This document shows positions 33,913 to 43,197 of a DNA stretch of 64,000 bases, piece by piece; within the stretch, counting starts at the first letter, position 1, and every line of letters begins with the position of its first letter. The notes beneath the pieces were generated by a model that saw nothing but the letters and a program-made list of their open reading frames with translations, made no database searches and had not been told where the DNA came from. Made by a program: the position numbers and the translations under genes. Source of the stretch: Pseudomonas citri (GTDB taxonomy: Bacteria; Pseudomonadota; Gammaproteobacteria; Pseudomonadales; Pseudomonadaceae); the NCBI RefSeq assembly GCF_025336485.1, contig NZ_JAODAB010000020.1, forward strand, positions 47,894 to 111,893. Direction: 5' to 3'.

Positions 33913-34968
33913 ATGAATGAGCCGGTCATGGCGGTGGGCCGCTGTCGCCCGCCCATGCTGCGCAGGGCGGCGTTGCTGGCCTCGGCGCTTTCGCTGCTGC
34001 TGGGCTCTGCCGGGTTGTCGGCGCCAGTGATGGCCGTTGCAGCGTCGACGTCCGATGTCATCTATGCCGTCGAATCGGCCAAGGCCAGCAAGACCCTGAT
34101 GCTCGATGTCGTCCATGCCGGTCAGCGCCTGGTGGCGGTCGGTGATCGCGGGCACATTGTCTATTCGGACGACCAGGGCCGTTCCTGGATCCAGGCCAAG
34201 GTGCCGACCCGCCAGCTGTTGACCGCAGTGTTTTTCGTCGACGAGCAGCACGGCTGGGCCGTGGGGCATGATGCGCAGATCCTTGCCAGCGACGACGGCG
34301 GTCGTACCTGGACCAAGCAATTCGAAGACCTCAACCGTGAAGCACCGCTGCTGGACGTCTGGTTCAAGGATGCCAGCAACGGCTTTGCGGTGGGCGCCTA
34401 TGGCGTGTTGTTGCAGACCACCGACGGCGGCAAGCACTGGGAAGACGCCAGCGATCGTCTCGACAACGAAGACCAGTTCCACCTCAACGCGATCGCTGCC
34501 GTGAAGGACGCCGGGCTGTTCATCGTCGGCGAGGCTGGCAGCATGTTCCGCTCCGCCGACTGGGGCCAGACCTGGGAAAAGGTCGAAGGCCCGTACGAAG
34601 GCTCGCTGTTCGGGGTCATCGGCACCGCCGAGCCTTCGACCCTGCTGGCCTACGGCCTGCGCGGCAACCTGTATCGTTCCACCGATTTTGGCGGCACGTG
34701 GGAGCCGGTCGAGCTCAAGGCCACCCGTGGCACCCTGGAATTCGGCCTGTCCGGGGCCACGCTGTTGCCGGATGGCTCCATCGTGATCGTGGGGAATGGC
34801 GGCAGCGTCATCCGCAGTACCGACGACGGCGTGACCTTCAGCGTGTTCAACCGCCCGGATCGGATTTCGGTATCGGCCGTCACGGCGGCAGGCAACGGCA
34901 ACCTGATCCTGGCCGGGCAGGGTGGCGTGCGCGCCACGACGCCCACCGGCGCCGAATTGAGCAAGTGA
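33913..34968 (+). CDS. Exported YCF48-type beta-propeller protein
   Basis: A 351-residue protein with a long signal peptide (RRAALLASALSLLLGSAGLSA, cut near residue 46). The mature part is a series of about seven BNR/YCF48 blades: DRGHIVYSDDQGRSW, HDAQILASDDGGRTW, AYGVLLQTTDGGKHW, EAGSMFRSADWGQTW, LRGNLYRSTDFGGTW, NGGSVIRSTDDGVTF. ATG 33913 follows GGGGGAATGGTCT. It sits 31 bp before the RND transporter, and such propeller plus MMPL/RND pairs recur in Pseudomonas. It is probably a periplasmic partner of the pump. Confidence 0.87.
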   Translation: MNEPVMAVGRCRPPMLRRAALLASALSLLLGSAGLSAPVMAVAASTSDVIYAVESAKASKTLMLDVVHAGQRLVAVGDRGHIVYSDDQGRSWIQAKVPTRQLLTAVFFVDEQHGWAVGHDAQILASDDGGRTWTKQFEDLNREAPLLDVWFKDASNGFAVGAYGVLLQTTDGGKHWEDASDRLDNEDQFHLNAIAAVKDAGLFIVGEAGSMFRSADWGQTWEKVEGPYEGSLFGVIGTAEPSTLLAYGLRGNLYRSTDFGGTWEPVELKATRGTLEFGLSGATLLPDGSIVIVGNGGSVIRSTDDGVTFSVFNRPDRISVSAVTAAGNGNLILAGQGGVRATTPTGAELSK

Positions 34969-34999
34969 GCCGGGCACAATAACAAGAAGGCGGACCCCC

Positions 35000-37375
35000 A
35001 TGAGCAGTCATCACCAAGACAAGGCGACGTTCCTCGAGCGCCTGATTTTCAACAACCGCCCGGCAGTGATCGTCATTTGCCTGTTGGTCAGCCTGTTCCT
35101 GTTCTGGCAGGCCACGCTGATCCGACCGTCCACCAGTTTCGAAAAGATGATTCCCCTCAAGCATCCTTTCATCGAGAAGATGCTCGAACATCGCAACGAC
35201 CTGACGAACCTGGGCAACACGGTGCGCATTTCCGTGGAGGCCACCAACGGCGACATCTTCTCCCGGGACTACATGGAGACCCTGCGCCAGATCCACGATG
35301 AAGTTTTCTATATTTCCGGGGTCGACCGCTCCGGGCTCAAGTCGCTGTGGAGCCCGAGCGTGCGCTGGACCGAAGTCACCGAAGAGGGGTTCGCTGGCGG
35401 TGAGGTGATCCCGCAGAGCTACAACGGCTCGGCGGACAGCCTGGAGCTGTTGCGCAACAACGTGCTCAAGTCCGGCCAGGTCGGGCGCCTGGTGGCCAAC
35501 GACTTCAAGTCGAGCATCATCGACATCCCGCTGCTGGAGTCCTACCCGGACCCGCAGGACCAGGGCAAATTGCTCGCCCTGGACTACCAGAAGTTCTCCC
35601 ACGAACTTGAAGACAAGATCCGCAACAAGTTCGAAGCCCAGAACCCCAACGTGCAGATCCACATCGTCGGCTTCGCCAAGAAGGTCGGTGACCTGATCGA
35701 CGGGCTGATCATGGTGGTGCTGTTCTTCGGCGTGGCCTTTGTCATCACGCTGGTGCTGTTGTATTGGTTTACCCACTGCATGCGCAGCACCATCGCGGTG
35801 CTGAGCACCACGCTGGTGGCGGTGGTCTGGCAACTGGGGCTGATGCATGCCGCCGGTTTCGGCCTGGACCCGTATTCCATGCTGGTGCCGTTCCTGATCT
35901 TTGCCATCGGTATTTCCCACGGCGTGCAGAAGATCAACGGCATCGCCTTGCAATCCAGCGAGGCGGACAACGCCCTGACCGCGGCCCGCCGGACTTTCCG
36001 CCAATTGTTCCTGCCGGGGATGATCGCGATCCTGGCGGATGCGGTTGGCTTCATCACCTTGCTGATCATCGACATCGGCGTGATCCGTGAACTGGCCATC
36101 GGCGCGTCCATCGGCGTGGCGGTGATCGTGTTCACCAACCTGATCCTGCTGCCGGTGGCGATTTCCTACGTCGGCATCAGCAAGCGGGCCATCGAGCGCA
36201 GTAAGAAAGATGCGACCCGCGAGCACCCGTTCTGGCGCGTACTGTCGAACTTCGCCAGCGCCAAGGTCGCGCCGGTGTCCATCGCCCTGGCGCTGATCGC
36301 CTTTGGCGGTGGCCTGTGGTACAGCCAGAACCTGAAGATCGGCGACCTGGACCAGGGCGCGCCGGAACTGCGTCCGGACTCGCGCTACAACCAGGACAAC
36401 AATTTCATCATCAGCAACTACTCCACCAGTTCCGACGTGCTGGTGGTGATGGTCAAGACCAAGGCCGAAGGCTGCTCGCGCTATGAAGCCATGGCGCCCA
36501 TCGATGAGCTGATGTGGAAGATGCAGAACACCGAGGGCGTGCAGTCGGCGATTTCCCTGGTGACCGTGTCCAAGCAGATGATCAAGGGCATGAACGAGGG
36601 CAACCTGAAGTGGGAGACCCTGTCGCGCAACCCTGACGTGCTGAACAACTCCATCGCCCGGGCGGACGGCTTGTACAACAACAGCTGCTCGCTGGCGCCG
36701 GTGCTGGTGTTCCTCAACGACCACAAGGCCGAGACCCTGGACCGGGCGGTGAAGGCGGTGCAGGCATTCGCCCAGGAAAACAATCGGGACGGCCTGGAAT
36801 TCATCCTGGCCGCCGGTAACGCCGGTATCGAGGCGGCCACTAATGAGGTGATCAAGGCCTCGGAGCTGACGATCCTGATTCTTGTGTACATCTGCGTAGC
36901 GACCATGTGCATGATCACCTTCCGCTCCTGGGCGGCGACGCTGTGCATCGTGCTGCCGCTGGTGCTGACCTCGGTGTTGGGCAACGCCCTGATGGCCTTC
37001 ATGGGCATCGGTGTGAAGGTCGCGACGCTGCCGGTGGTGGCCCTGGGCGTGGGGATCGGCGTGGACTACGGCATCTATATCTACAGCCGCCTGGAAAGTT
37101 TCCTGCGGGCCGGGCTGCCGTTGCAGGAAGCGTACTACCAGACGCTGAAGTCCACCGGCAAGGCCGTGCTGTTCACCGGCCTGTGCCTGGCCATCGGTGT
37201 GTGCACCTGGATCTTCTCGGCCATCAAGTTCCAGGCGGACATGGGCCTGATGCTGACGTTCATGCTGCTGTGGAACATGTTCGGCGCACTCTGGCTGCTG
37301 CCGGCGCTGGCGCGGTTCCTGATCAGGCCGGAGAAGCTGGCGGGGCAGAAGGGCAATTCGTTGTTTGCTCATTGA
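35000..37375 (+). CDS. RND/MMPL-family transporter
   Basis: A 791-residue inner-membrane protein with the MMPL layout: one N-terminal helix (about 23-40), a large periplasmic loop, a five-helix group (about 225-385), a second periplasmic loop and a second five-helix group (about 615-780). ALGVGIGVDYGIYIYSR is the conserved helix motif with the proton-relay aspartate. It is shorter than tripartite drug pumps and lacks a membrane-fusion partner nearby. Substrates of this subgroup are unknown; lipids or hydrophobic compounds are possible. Confidence 0.88.
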   Translation: MSSHHQDKATFLERLIFNNRPAVIVICLLVSLFLFWQATLIRPSTSFEKMIPLKHPFIEKMLEHRNDLTNLGNTVRISVEATNGDIFSRDYMETLRQIHDEVFYISGVDRSGLKSLWSPSVRWTEVTEEGFAGGEVIPQSYNGSADSLELLRNNVLKSGQVGRLVANDFKSSIIDIPLLESYPDPQDQGKLLALDYQKFSHELEDKIRNKFEAQNPNVQIHIVGFAKKVGDLIDGLIMVVLFFGVAFVITLVLLYWFTHCMRSTIAVLSTTLVAVVWQLGLMHAAGFGLDPYSMLVPFLIFAIGISHGVQKINGIALQSSEADNALTAARRTFRQLFLPGMIAILADAVGFITLLIIDIGVIRELAIGASIGVAVIVFTNLILLPVAISYVGISKRAIERSKKDATREHPFWRVLSNFASAKVAPVSIALALIAFGGGLWYSQNLKIGDLDQGAPELRPDSRYNQDNNFIISNYSTSSDVLVVMVKTKAEGCSRYEAMAPIDELMWKMQNTEGVQSAISLVTVSKQMIKGMNEGNLKWETLSRNPDVLNNSIARADGLYNNSCSLAPVLVFLNDHKAETLDRAVKAVQAFAQENNRDGLEFILAAGNAGIEAATNEVIKASELTILILVYICVATMCMITFRSWAATLCIVLPLVLTSVLGNALMAFMGIGVKVATLPVVALGVGIGVDYGIYIYSRLESFLRAGLPLQEAYYQTLKSTGKAVLFTGLCLAIGVCTWIFSAIKFQADMGLMLTFMLLWNMFGALWLLPALARFLIRPEKLAGQKGNSLFAH

Positions 37376-37399
37376 TGGAGTGGAGCATTACAGAACCTT

Positions 37400-37427
37400 G
37401 TGGCGAGGGAGCAAGCGCCCTCGCCAC
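37400..37427. repeat. Short palindromic repeat after the RND gene
   Basis: GTGGCGAGGG (37400-37409) and CCCTCGCCAC (37418-37427) form a 10-bp stem. It is of the same class as the one after pepN, and lies between the stop codons of the RND gene and the convergent DUF6543 gene, where it may end both transcripts. Confidence 0.75.
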
Positions 37428-37444
37428 GGGATGCTGTGATGCAA

Positions 37445-40400
37445 TCAGGGCGCCAGCGGCAAGAACCTGCTCTGTGCCAGGGACTTGCCGATCTGCCCGC
37501 GATACACATCCACAACCGCGTAGGGACTTTTGGCCTTGGCCAGCATGGAATAGTAGTGTTCCCGACGTTGCTCCCTGGTTTTCAGGTGCGCGACGCTGAA
37601 ATCGGCTTTCGGCGTGTCGGCCGTTTCGTAGTGAAAATGCGCATACCAGAGCGGCCAGCCGTCGCGGTCGTTGACGGCATATTCCTGTAGGAAATCCTTG
37701 CGTTCGCCTTTCAAGGCCTTGCGTTCGCCGAGTCGCGCGACCTGTATCAGGTTCTTTTCGAACAGATAGCGGAGGTTGCTGTCGGTGGGCGGCAATTTGA
37801 AACTCAATTCGGTGCGCAGGGCACTGCCTTGGGTACTCAGGCGGATGACAGCCTCTGACAGTTGGGCCATCAAGGCCTGTTCGGCTGTCGTGGCCGGTTT
37901 TTGTGAGGCCTGCAGAGCCCTGTCGAGTTCCTCATTGAGCTTACGAAAGCGGTTCGCCTCGTTGTTCAGGATTTCCTCGATTTCCTGCGGGAAACGACAC
38001 CGGGTCTTGTAGTGCTCGGTGTTGAGCAGGCTGTTTTCCAACTGTCCGAGCAGTGTTCGCGCATCACCCTTGATTGCCTTGACCGACCGGGTTCGGGGTT
38101 GCGGTGCCGGTCGCTGTACTTCCACCACGTCCCAGACGTCGCCATGTTGTGAGTACGTGGCGAGCAACTTGTCGTCGACTTCGGAGCGCAGCTCGACGAC
38201 GTCGATCGGCAGCGAAGTGCCGGCCGGCTTCAGGTCGCCGATCAGCACGCCGCTCTTGCGGGTCTTGATCACCTTTTTCTGCGGACGTCCAGCGGGTGCC
38301 TTGCTGCGTTTGGGCGGGCGCTTGCGCGGTTGCGGTTCGGGCTTGATCTCGGCCGCCAGCTTTGCAGATGCGTCTTCGTACAGGCTCTCGACCAGTCGGA
38401 ACAGCCTGCCGAAATAGGACGTGTCCATGTTATCGGCATTGAGGGCTTTCATGCCCTGCATGGCGTCGAGGGCTGCGCCATAGTGCTCGGTCAGGCTTTC
38501 CAGTACCTCAAGCTGTTCCGATGGCGGCAACTCGTACGTGCTCAGGTCGGATTGCGAGCGTGCCTGCTCCATCAATAACTTGGTGATGTTGTGCAAGTTG
38601 GCGGGAAGGTCCGAGTCGGGGTCCTTGAATATCAGCGCCGCCAGCGTCGGTAATTGCAAGGCCTTGGTGGCCAGTGCTGTTCGCTCCCCCAATGGGCGGT
38701 CCCGGGTCAGGCGCTCGAATGCTTGCGCGCCGGCGGCATCCAGGTTCAGTAGCGCGTCCAGGTAGCGGTCCTTGAGTTCCAGCCAATGGATCGCGCGATC
38801 GTTGATGTCGCTCAAGGCGTCAAGGTATTTGAAGTAAGCGGGAATGTTGCTGGCGACCGTCGCTTCCAGGGCCGAGGCACTTTGGGTGAATTGGCTATAG
38901 GTGGCATCCAGGGCGGTTAATTCGAATTCGTTGATCAAGAAAGCCTTGCGGGCGTTGTTGACCACATTTTCCATCAAGAGACGAATGATGTTGGGAGGTA
39001 GCTGCATATCGAGGCCGGCATATTCGGTCACGGCGTCCAGCAGTTTCAAATAGTCATCCGTCTGCGCCTGGAGCAGCGAGTAGAACTGCGCCCGTTTTTG
39101 CGCGCGTTGCTCCTGGGTAAAGTTGCCTTCCTGGGCCTTGGTCATCACTTGTTGGGCAATGTCCAGCGCCCGTTGTTGATCGGCTTCCTGTGCGTAGTAG
39201 TCCTTCAGGTGCTGGCTCAATTCGGCCGCACGCTGGGTCTTGAGGCGACGCATCTCGGCCAGGCGCTTGGGGGGCATGCCCCCGCGCAGGCGAAGGCGCA
39301 GGTCGATGGACCAGTTGCCTCGGGCATCCGGTTGCAGCACCGGACCGTTCTGGGTCGGATCCCTTGGGGCGAGGGGGTTGACGATGATCGCGGTGCCGTC
39401 CGACTCCGGGGTCACCTGGTACGTTTTTCCATCCACCAAGGCATGCCATGTGTTCCGGATGACGTACAGGCCCGCATAAGGGCCATATTCTATCGGTTCG
39501 GGCAGGGATGCCGGAGGGCTTACCTCGAAGCGCTGCAGACGAGCGAGCTGCTCCGGCGTCAGGCGACGGCGCGCGCTGGCGAAACTGAGGTCAAGGTTCG
39601 CGCCGCTGTTCTCGAAGTGTTTCCCTGGCAAGGCCACGGGCCCTTCATGGATGCTCGGCGGCGCGGGCGCGGGCCACTGTTCCGGGACGATGCGCGGCAC
39701 CGGAGGACGCATCGCCTGTTCCTTGAGCGCTTCGGACAAGGGGGGGCGAGGGGGCGCGCTGATAGAGGGGAACTGGACCAGCAGCATGCCGAGGTTGAGC
39801 AGCAGATCGACGGCGGCGAGCTCCCGAGTCACGGGGTCCTCGCTGCTCAGGGCCGGGATGTCCTGGTTGGCGCTGGCCATCAGGTTCCACAGCCAGGCCG
39901 TGGCCATGGCGGGACCGCGCAGCATAGGCAACAGCAACGTGTTGAACAGCAGGCTGCCGCCATGGAGCAGGACGGCCCAACGGCTTTCGCTGTTGGAAAC
40001 CGAGCCCCGGTCCGCCTGGGTGACCAGGGCCCTCGCGTTGCTGCCGTAGAGATACTGCATCAGCTCGCCGTTGTGCAGGAACTGCCGCAGTTCGTCGTTG
40101 ACGCTGTCGACCGCCAGGGTGGCCGGCGTCGGTTTCGCGGGCAGGCTGAACTCATCGCCCTGGTAGAAACGCACGATATGTGGCTCCTGGAAGCCGCCAT
40201 TGGCGTAGATCGGACGGGCGGCGTCGGACATCCAGGTCAGGACACTTTGCTGCAAGTCCCCCGGCGCGACGATGGCCTGCAACAATGCCTCGCGCGTCGG
40301 ATACTCCTGCAATGACGGCGTGTAGAGCGGGCGATACAGCACATGCGGGCCCGCCGCGACGTCCTCCGGCTCGATGATGAATATGTTCGTCACGGTATCG

Positions 40401-42154
40401 GGGTGGGCTTGGGGCGTGCGCAGCAACGCCAGGTGACGCATGACCACGGAGCGGCCCGCGACCCGTTGTTCGTCGGCGTTGGGCTTGAGGAGGGCTTCGA
40501 TCAGGGCCAGGCCCTGGCGGGTCATGCCATTTTCGTGATTGAGCAGTTGCTTGAGGGCCTCGAGCGGTAGCTGCGCGGGAAGCGCTTCGGCGAACATGCG
40601 CTGGCGTTCATGGGCTTGAGATGCATCGTCCAGCAGTTTTTGTTGCAGATAGCGTGGGTAGGTGGTGCCGATGTCCACCTGTTCGATCAGCCCGCCTTGG
40701 CGGGTGATGACGTCCGCCGTCAGCCACAGCGGAAGCGCCAAGCCCAGGCGATGGCTGAGCACCGGACCGGCGCCAGGTCGGGCGACGAGGTTGTGGATGG
40801 CCAGTTCGGTCAGGCTCATCGTTCTTTTCTCGATGAGCCCGATGGTGCCGGGGTAGCCCGCCGCCACGCTGAAGGTCAGCTCCACATCGTCAGGCTGGAA
40901 TTGGTTGGTTTGGGCCTTGGCGGGGCTGCTGTCGTTGGCTTGGCGCAGGTGCTTGAGCAAGGCGTCGGCGGTGAAGGCTTTGATGTCCTGGATGTCGCTG
41001 AGGAAGGTGCGGCCCTGATTGCGTTTCTTGGCGCTGGCCAACGCCAGGGTGTATTGCTGGAGCTTCGTCCTGTCGAGCATGGAGGCTTGTTGCAGCCACT
41101 CGGGAATCAACGGGGCGATCCGTGTCGACTCGGCCGGCATCGGGCGCGGCGCGTCGAGCAGGTAGCGGGCGGGGTCGCTCAACTCGTCATAGAGTGCCCT
41201 GAGGCCTGGCAGGCCAATGGACGAGGGCAACTGCACGGCATCGAGGTCGCCCAACTGCTGCTCCAGGATCATGGCCGCCTGGGTCTCGAAGGCATTGCCA
41301 TCGATCTCGTAACGCTGGCAAGTCACGGTGTCGACGACGTACCGGCGGGCGATCCGGGCGCCCCAGTCCCGCGTGAAAGCCTCCAGGGATTCGAAGGCCT
41401 GGACAGCGCCGGCAGGACTGCACAGCAGCACCACCGCCGTGTTTTTCTTGTGGTGGATCAGCAGAATCTCGCTGCCGGTCAGTACCCTGCTGGCGCCGTC
41501 CCGGGTGAGCCGGGTCTGCAGGCTGTAGGCATAGACGCCCGATTGACCATGGCGTCCAAAACGTTGCTCGCGGTCGGGCCACCGGACCATCTGATCGAGG
41601 GCGTCCTGGGCCTGTCTGGGGAGGTCTTGCTGCAGGCTGCGGATATGCAACAGGTTCCTGAGCACATCGCTGAGCCACTGCCAGCGGTTGGTGCCGAGCT
41701 GCTTGTCGGTTTGTGGGCCGGTGTCGATGCTGGCGTTCCAATAACGGGTCAGCGCATCCTCCAGCCCGATCGGCACGCTCCAGGGCAGTTCCAGCAACAG
41801 TTTTTCGATGACCTTCATGTCCAGCTTTCCGTTGTCTGGCGACAGCAGGCGCGGTGGCGCGTCGGACAGAAAGCTGCGCCGCCCGTTGCGATCCTTGAAT
41901 TGCACGGGGATACCGAGGGCCAGGTAATCCAGGACCCGCGACATGAACGGTTCAAGCCGGTAGCCGCTGGATGCCTCATCGGGCGTCGCCAGCCGGGTCT
42001 TGGAGAGGTCGAAGGTGAGCGAGGGGTACTTTTCCGTGATCGCTTGTTCGAGCATGCGTGATACGAACTGCTCGAAGGTCGGGCGATCGGCAAATTGCAG
42101 GCTGACGCTTTGTGCCAGCGCAGAGGGGCTGTCAGCCGGAGAGGGCGAGGTCAT
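37445..42154 (-). CDS. Giant DUF6543 (dermonecrotic-toxin-like domain) protein
   Basis: A 1569-residue protein of the Pseudomonas DUF6543 type, which databases name after a dermonecrotic toxin domain. No signal peptide is present. The N-terminal 700 residues are a mixed fold. Two hydrophobic stretches follow (about 726-757 and 778-795), fitting a membrane-insertion segment. A long helical region (about 990-1240) comes next, then a very basic linker (about 1272-1300, rich in KR and P), an SH3-like stretch (GVLIGDLKPAG...DVVEV) and a conserved-looking C-terminus with WPLWYAHFHYE. The start follows AAAAGGAT. Secretion route and activity are unknown; no immunity gene or secretion gene lies next to it. 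Confidence 0.75.
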   Translation of the reverse strand: MTSPSPADSPSALAQSVSLQFADRPTFEQFVSRMLEQAITEKYPSLTFDLSKTRLATPDEASSGYRLEPFMSRVLDYLALGIPVQFKDRNGRRSFLSDAPPRLLSPDNGKLDMKVIEKLLLELPWSVPIGLEDALTRYWNASIDTGPQTDKQLGTNRWQWLSDVLRNLLHIRSLQQDLPRQAQDALDQMVRWPDREQRFGRHGQSGVYAYSLQTRLTRDGASRVLTGSEILLIHHKKNTAVVLLCSPAGAVQAFESLEAFTRDWGARIARRYVVDTVTCQRYEIDGNAFETQAAMILEQQLGDLDAVQLPSSIGLPGLRALYDELSDPARYLLDAPRPMPAESTRIAPLIPEWLQQASMLDRTKLQQYTLALASAKKRNQGRTFLSDIQDIKAFTADALLKHLRQANDSSPAKAQTNQFQPDDVELTFSVAAGYPGTIGLIEKRTMSLTELAIHNLVARPGAGPVLSHRLGLALPLWLTADVITRQGGLIEQVDIGTTYPRYLQQKLLDDASQAHERQRMFAEALPAQLPLEALKQLLNHENGMTRQGLALIEALLKPNADEQRVAGRSVVMRHLALLRTPQAHPDTVTNIFIIEPEDVAAGPHVLYRPLYTPSLQEYPTREALLQAIVAPGDLQQSVLTWMSDAARPIYANGGFQEPHIVRFYQGDEFSLPAKPTPATLAVDSVNDELRQFLHNGELMQYLYGSNARALVTQADRGSVSNSESRWAVLLHGGSLLFNTLLLPMLRGPAMATAWLWNLMASANQDIPALSSEDPVTRELAAVDLLLNLGMLLVQFPSISAPPRPPLSEALKEQAMRPPVPRIVPEQWPAPAPPSIHEGPVALPGKHFENSGANLDLSFASARRRLTPEQLARLQRFEVSPPASLPEPIEYGPYAGLYVIRNTWHALVDGKTYQVTPESDGTAIIVNPLAPRDPTQNGPVLQPDARGNWSIDLRLRLRGGMPPKRLAEMRRLKTQRAAELSQHLKDYYAQEADQQRALDIAQQVMTKAQEGNFTQEQRAQKRAQFYSLLQAQTDDYLKLLDAVTEYAGLDMQLPPNIIRLLMENVVNNARKAFLINEFELTALDATYSQFTQSASALEATVASNIPAYFKYLDALSDINDRAIHWLELKDRYLDALLNLDAAGAQAFERLTRDRPLGERTALATKALQLPTLAALIFKDPDSDLPANLHNITKLLMEQARSQSDLSTYELPPSEQLEVLESLTEHYGAALDAMQGMKALNADNMDTSYFGRLFRLVESLYEDASAKLAAEIKPEPQPRKRPPKRSKAPAGRPQKKVIKTRKSGVLIGDLKPAGTSLPIDVVELRSEVDDKLLATYSQHGDVWDVVEVQRPAPQPRTRSVKAIKGDARTLLGQLENSLLNTEHYKTRCRFPQEIEEILNNEANRFRKLNEELDRALQASQKPATTAEQALMAQLSEAVIRLSTQGSALRTELSFKLPPTDSNLRYLFEKNLIQVARLGERKALKGERKDFLQEYAVNDRDGWPLWYAHFHYETADTPKADFSVAHLKTREQRREHYYSMLAKAKSPYAVVDVYRGQIGKSLAQSRFLPLAP

Positions 42155-42219
42155 GGGAAATCCTTTTCATGGGGCGCTGAATGACGCCTGGAAAAGTATC
42201 GACCTCTGGGGTGCGCGCG

Positions 42220-42239
42220 GGTGGTACATAGATACCACC
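42220..42239. promoter_or_regulatory. Perfect dyad between the DUF6543 gene and the FadR-type gene
   Basis: GGTGGTA (42220-42226) and TACCACC (42233-42239) flank a 6-base loop, about 65 bp upstream of the DUF6543 start and just after the regulator's stop codon. It could be an operator for the DUF6543 gene or a terminator for the regulator, although no T run follows. Confidence 0.45.
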
Positions 42240-42258
42240 GCGGCGGATGGCGTTTGTG

Positions 42259-42978
42259 TCAGGTGGGATCGGAACCCAGTACCACATTCAATGCGCTGCG
42301 GGCATCGTCCAGTTGCACCAGCGTGGCATGGCGGGCGCCGAGGGCGTCGCGGTTCTCGATGGCGGTGAGGATCGCCTTGTGCCGCGGCATCGCCAGTTCA
42401 TGCAGGTTGGGGCGTTGATTGGAGTGCTTGAGCGCTTCAGCGATGGCCACCGACAACATGTTGCACAGGTTGGCGAGCAGGTCGTTGTGAGTGGCGTCGG
42501 CGATGCGGCTGTGGAAGTCCAGGTCCGGTTGCAGCACGGCCTCGGGGGTCGGTGCCGCTTCCATGCGCTGGTAGGCTTCGCGGATGGCGGCGATGTCGCT
42601 GTCGGTGGCGAATTGCGCGGCGAGGGCGGCTGCCGCTGGCTCAATGATGCTGCGCACGCTGGTCAGCAACCCGAAGAACTCATTTTGCGGGCTGCTCTGC
42701 ATCAGCCAGTGCAGCACGTCCGGGTCGAGCATGTGCCACTCGCGACGTGGCTTGACCACCGTGCCCACGCGCGGGCGCGAATACACCAGGCCCTTGGCGA
42801 CCAGCACCCGCGTGGCTTCGCGCAGCACCGGGCGGCTGACCGCGTACTCTTCGCACAGCAAGGCTTCGGCTGGGAGCTTATCGTCGGGCTGGAACCGACC
42901 TGAGACAATCTGCATGCCCAGCTCCTGGACGATGCGGGCGTGCATGCTTTTGCGGTCGGAAGGTCTACGGTAATCCAT
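42259..42978 (-). CDS. FadR-type (GntR family, FCD domain) regulator
   Basis: A 239-residue protein with an N-terminal GntR winged helix (LPAEALLCEEYAVSRPVLREATRVL, VYSRPRVGTVV) and a C-terminal FCD ligand domain (about 95-225) with the metal-site pattern DLDFHSRIADATHN. Such regulators usually sense the sugar acid whose genes they control. It is separated from the dehydratase gene by 219 bp that hold a REPIN, and is transcribed in the same direction. Candidate operators are at 44948 and 45023. Confidence 0.88.
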   Translation of the reverse strand: MDYRRPSDRKSMHARIVQELGMQIVSGRFQPDDKLPAEALLCEEYAVSRPVLREATRVLVAKGLVYSRPRVGTVVKPRREWHMLDPDVLHWLMQSSPQNEFFGLLTSVRSIIEPAAAALAAQFATDSDIAAIREAYQRMEAAPTPEAVLQPDLDFHSRIADATHNDLLANLCNMLSVAIAEALKHSNQRPNLHELAMPRHKAILTAIENRDALGARHATLVQLDDARSALNVVLGSDPT

Positions 42979-43064
42979 GGGACGCGGCGCGATCCTGTGC
43001 GGGGGGAATGATGCGCATGATAGCAGGCGCGGCGAGGGTGGGCGTTAGAGTCATGCAGACCTTC

Positions 43065-43156
43065 TGTGGGAGTTGAGCTTGCTCGCGATGACGGCGGAAC
43101 ATTCAACATCGAGGCAAGCTGATCCACCGCCATCGCGAGCAAGCTCAGCTCCCACA
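43065..43156. repeat. REPIN between dehydratase and regulator genes
   Basis: TGTGGGAGTTGAGCTTGCTCGCGATG faces CATCGCGAGCAAGCTCAGCTCCCACA, a nearly perfect inverted pair with a variable middle. It follows the dehydratase gene and lies before the regulator gene. Confidence 0.9.
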
Positions 43157-43197
43157 GGGATCTGAGCTGAACACCGGATTTGCGAACACCTCTGGGA

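Noticed and set aside
34880..37372. 830-codon open frame opposite the RND transporter
   Set aside because: Product is His/Gln/Arg-rich with no membrane or domain pattern; the plus-strand frame is a clear MMPL protein.
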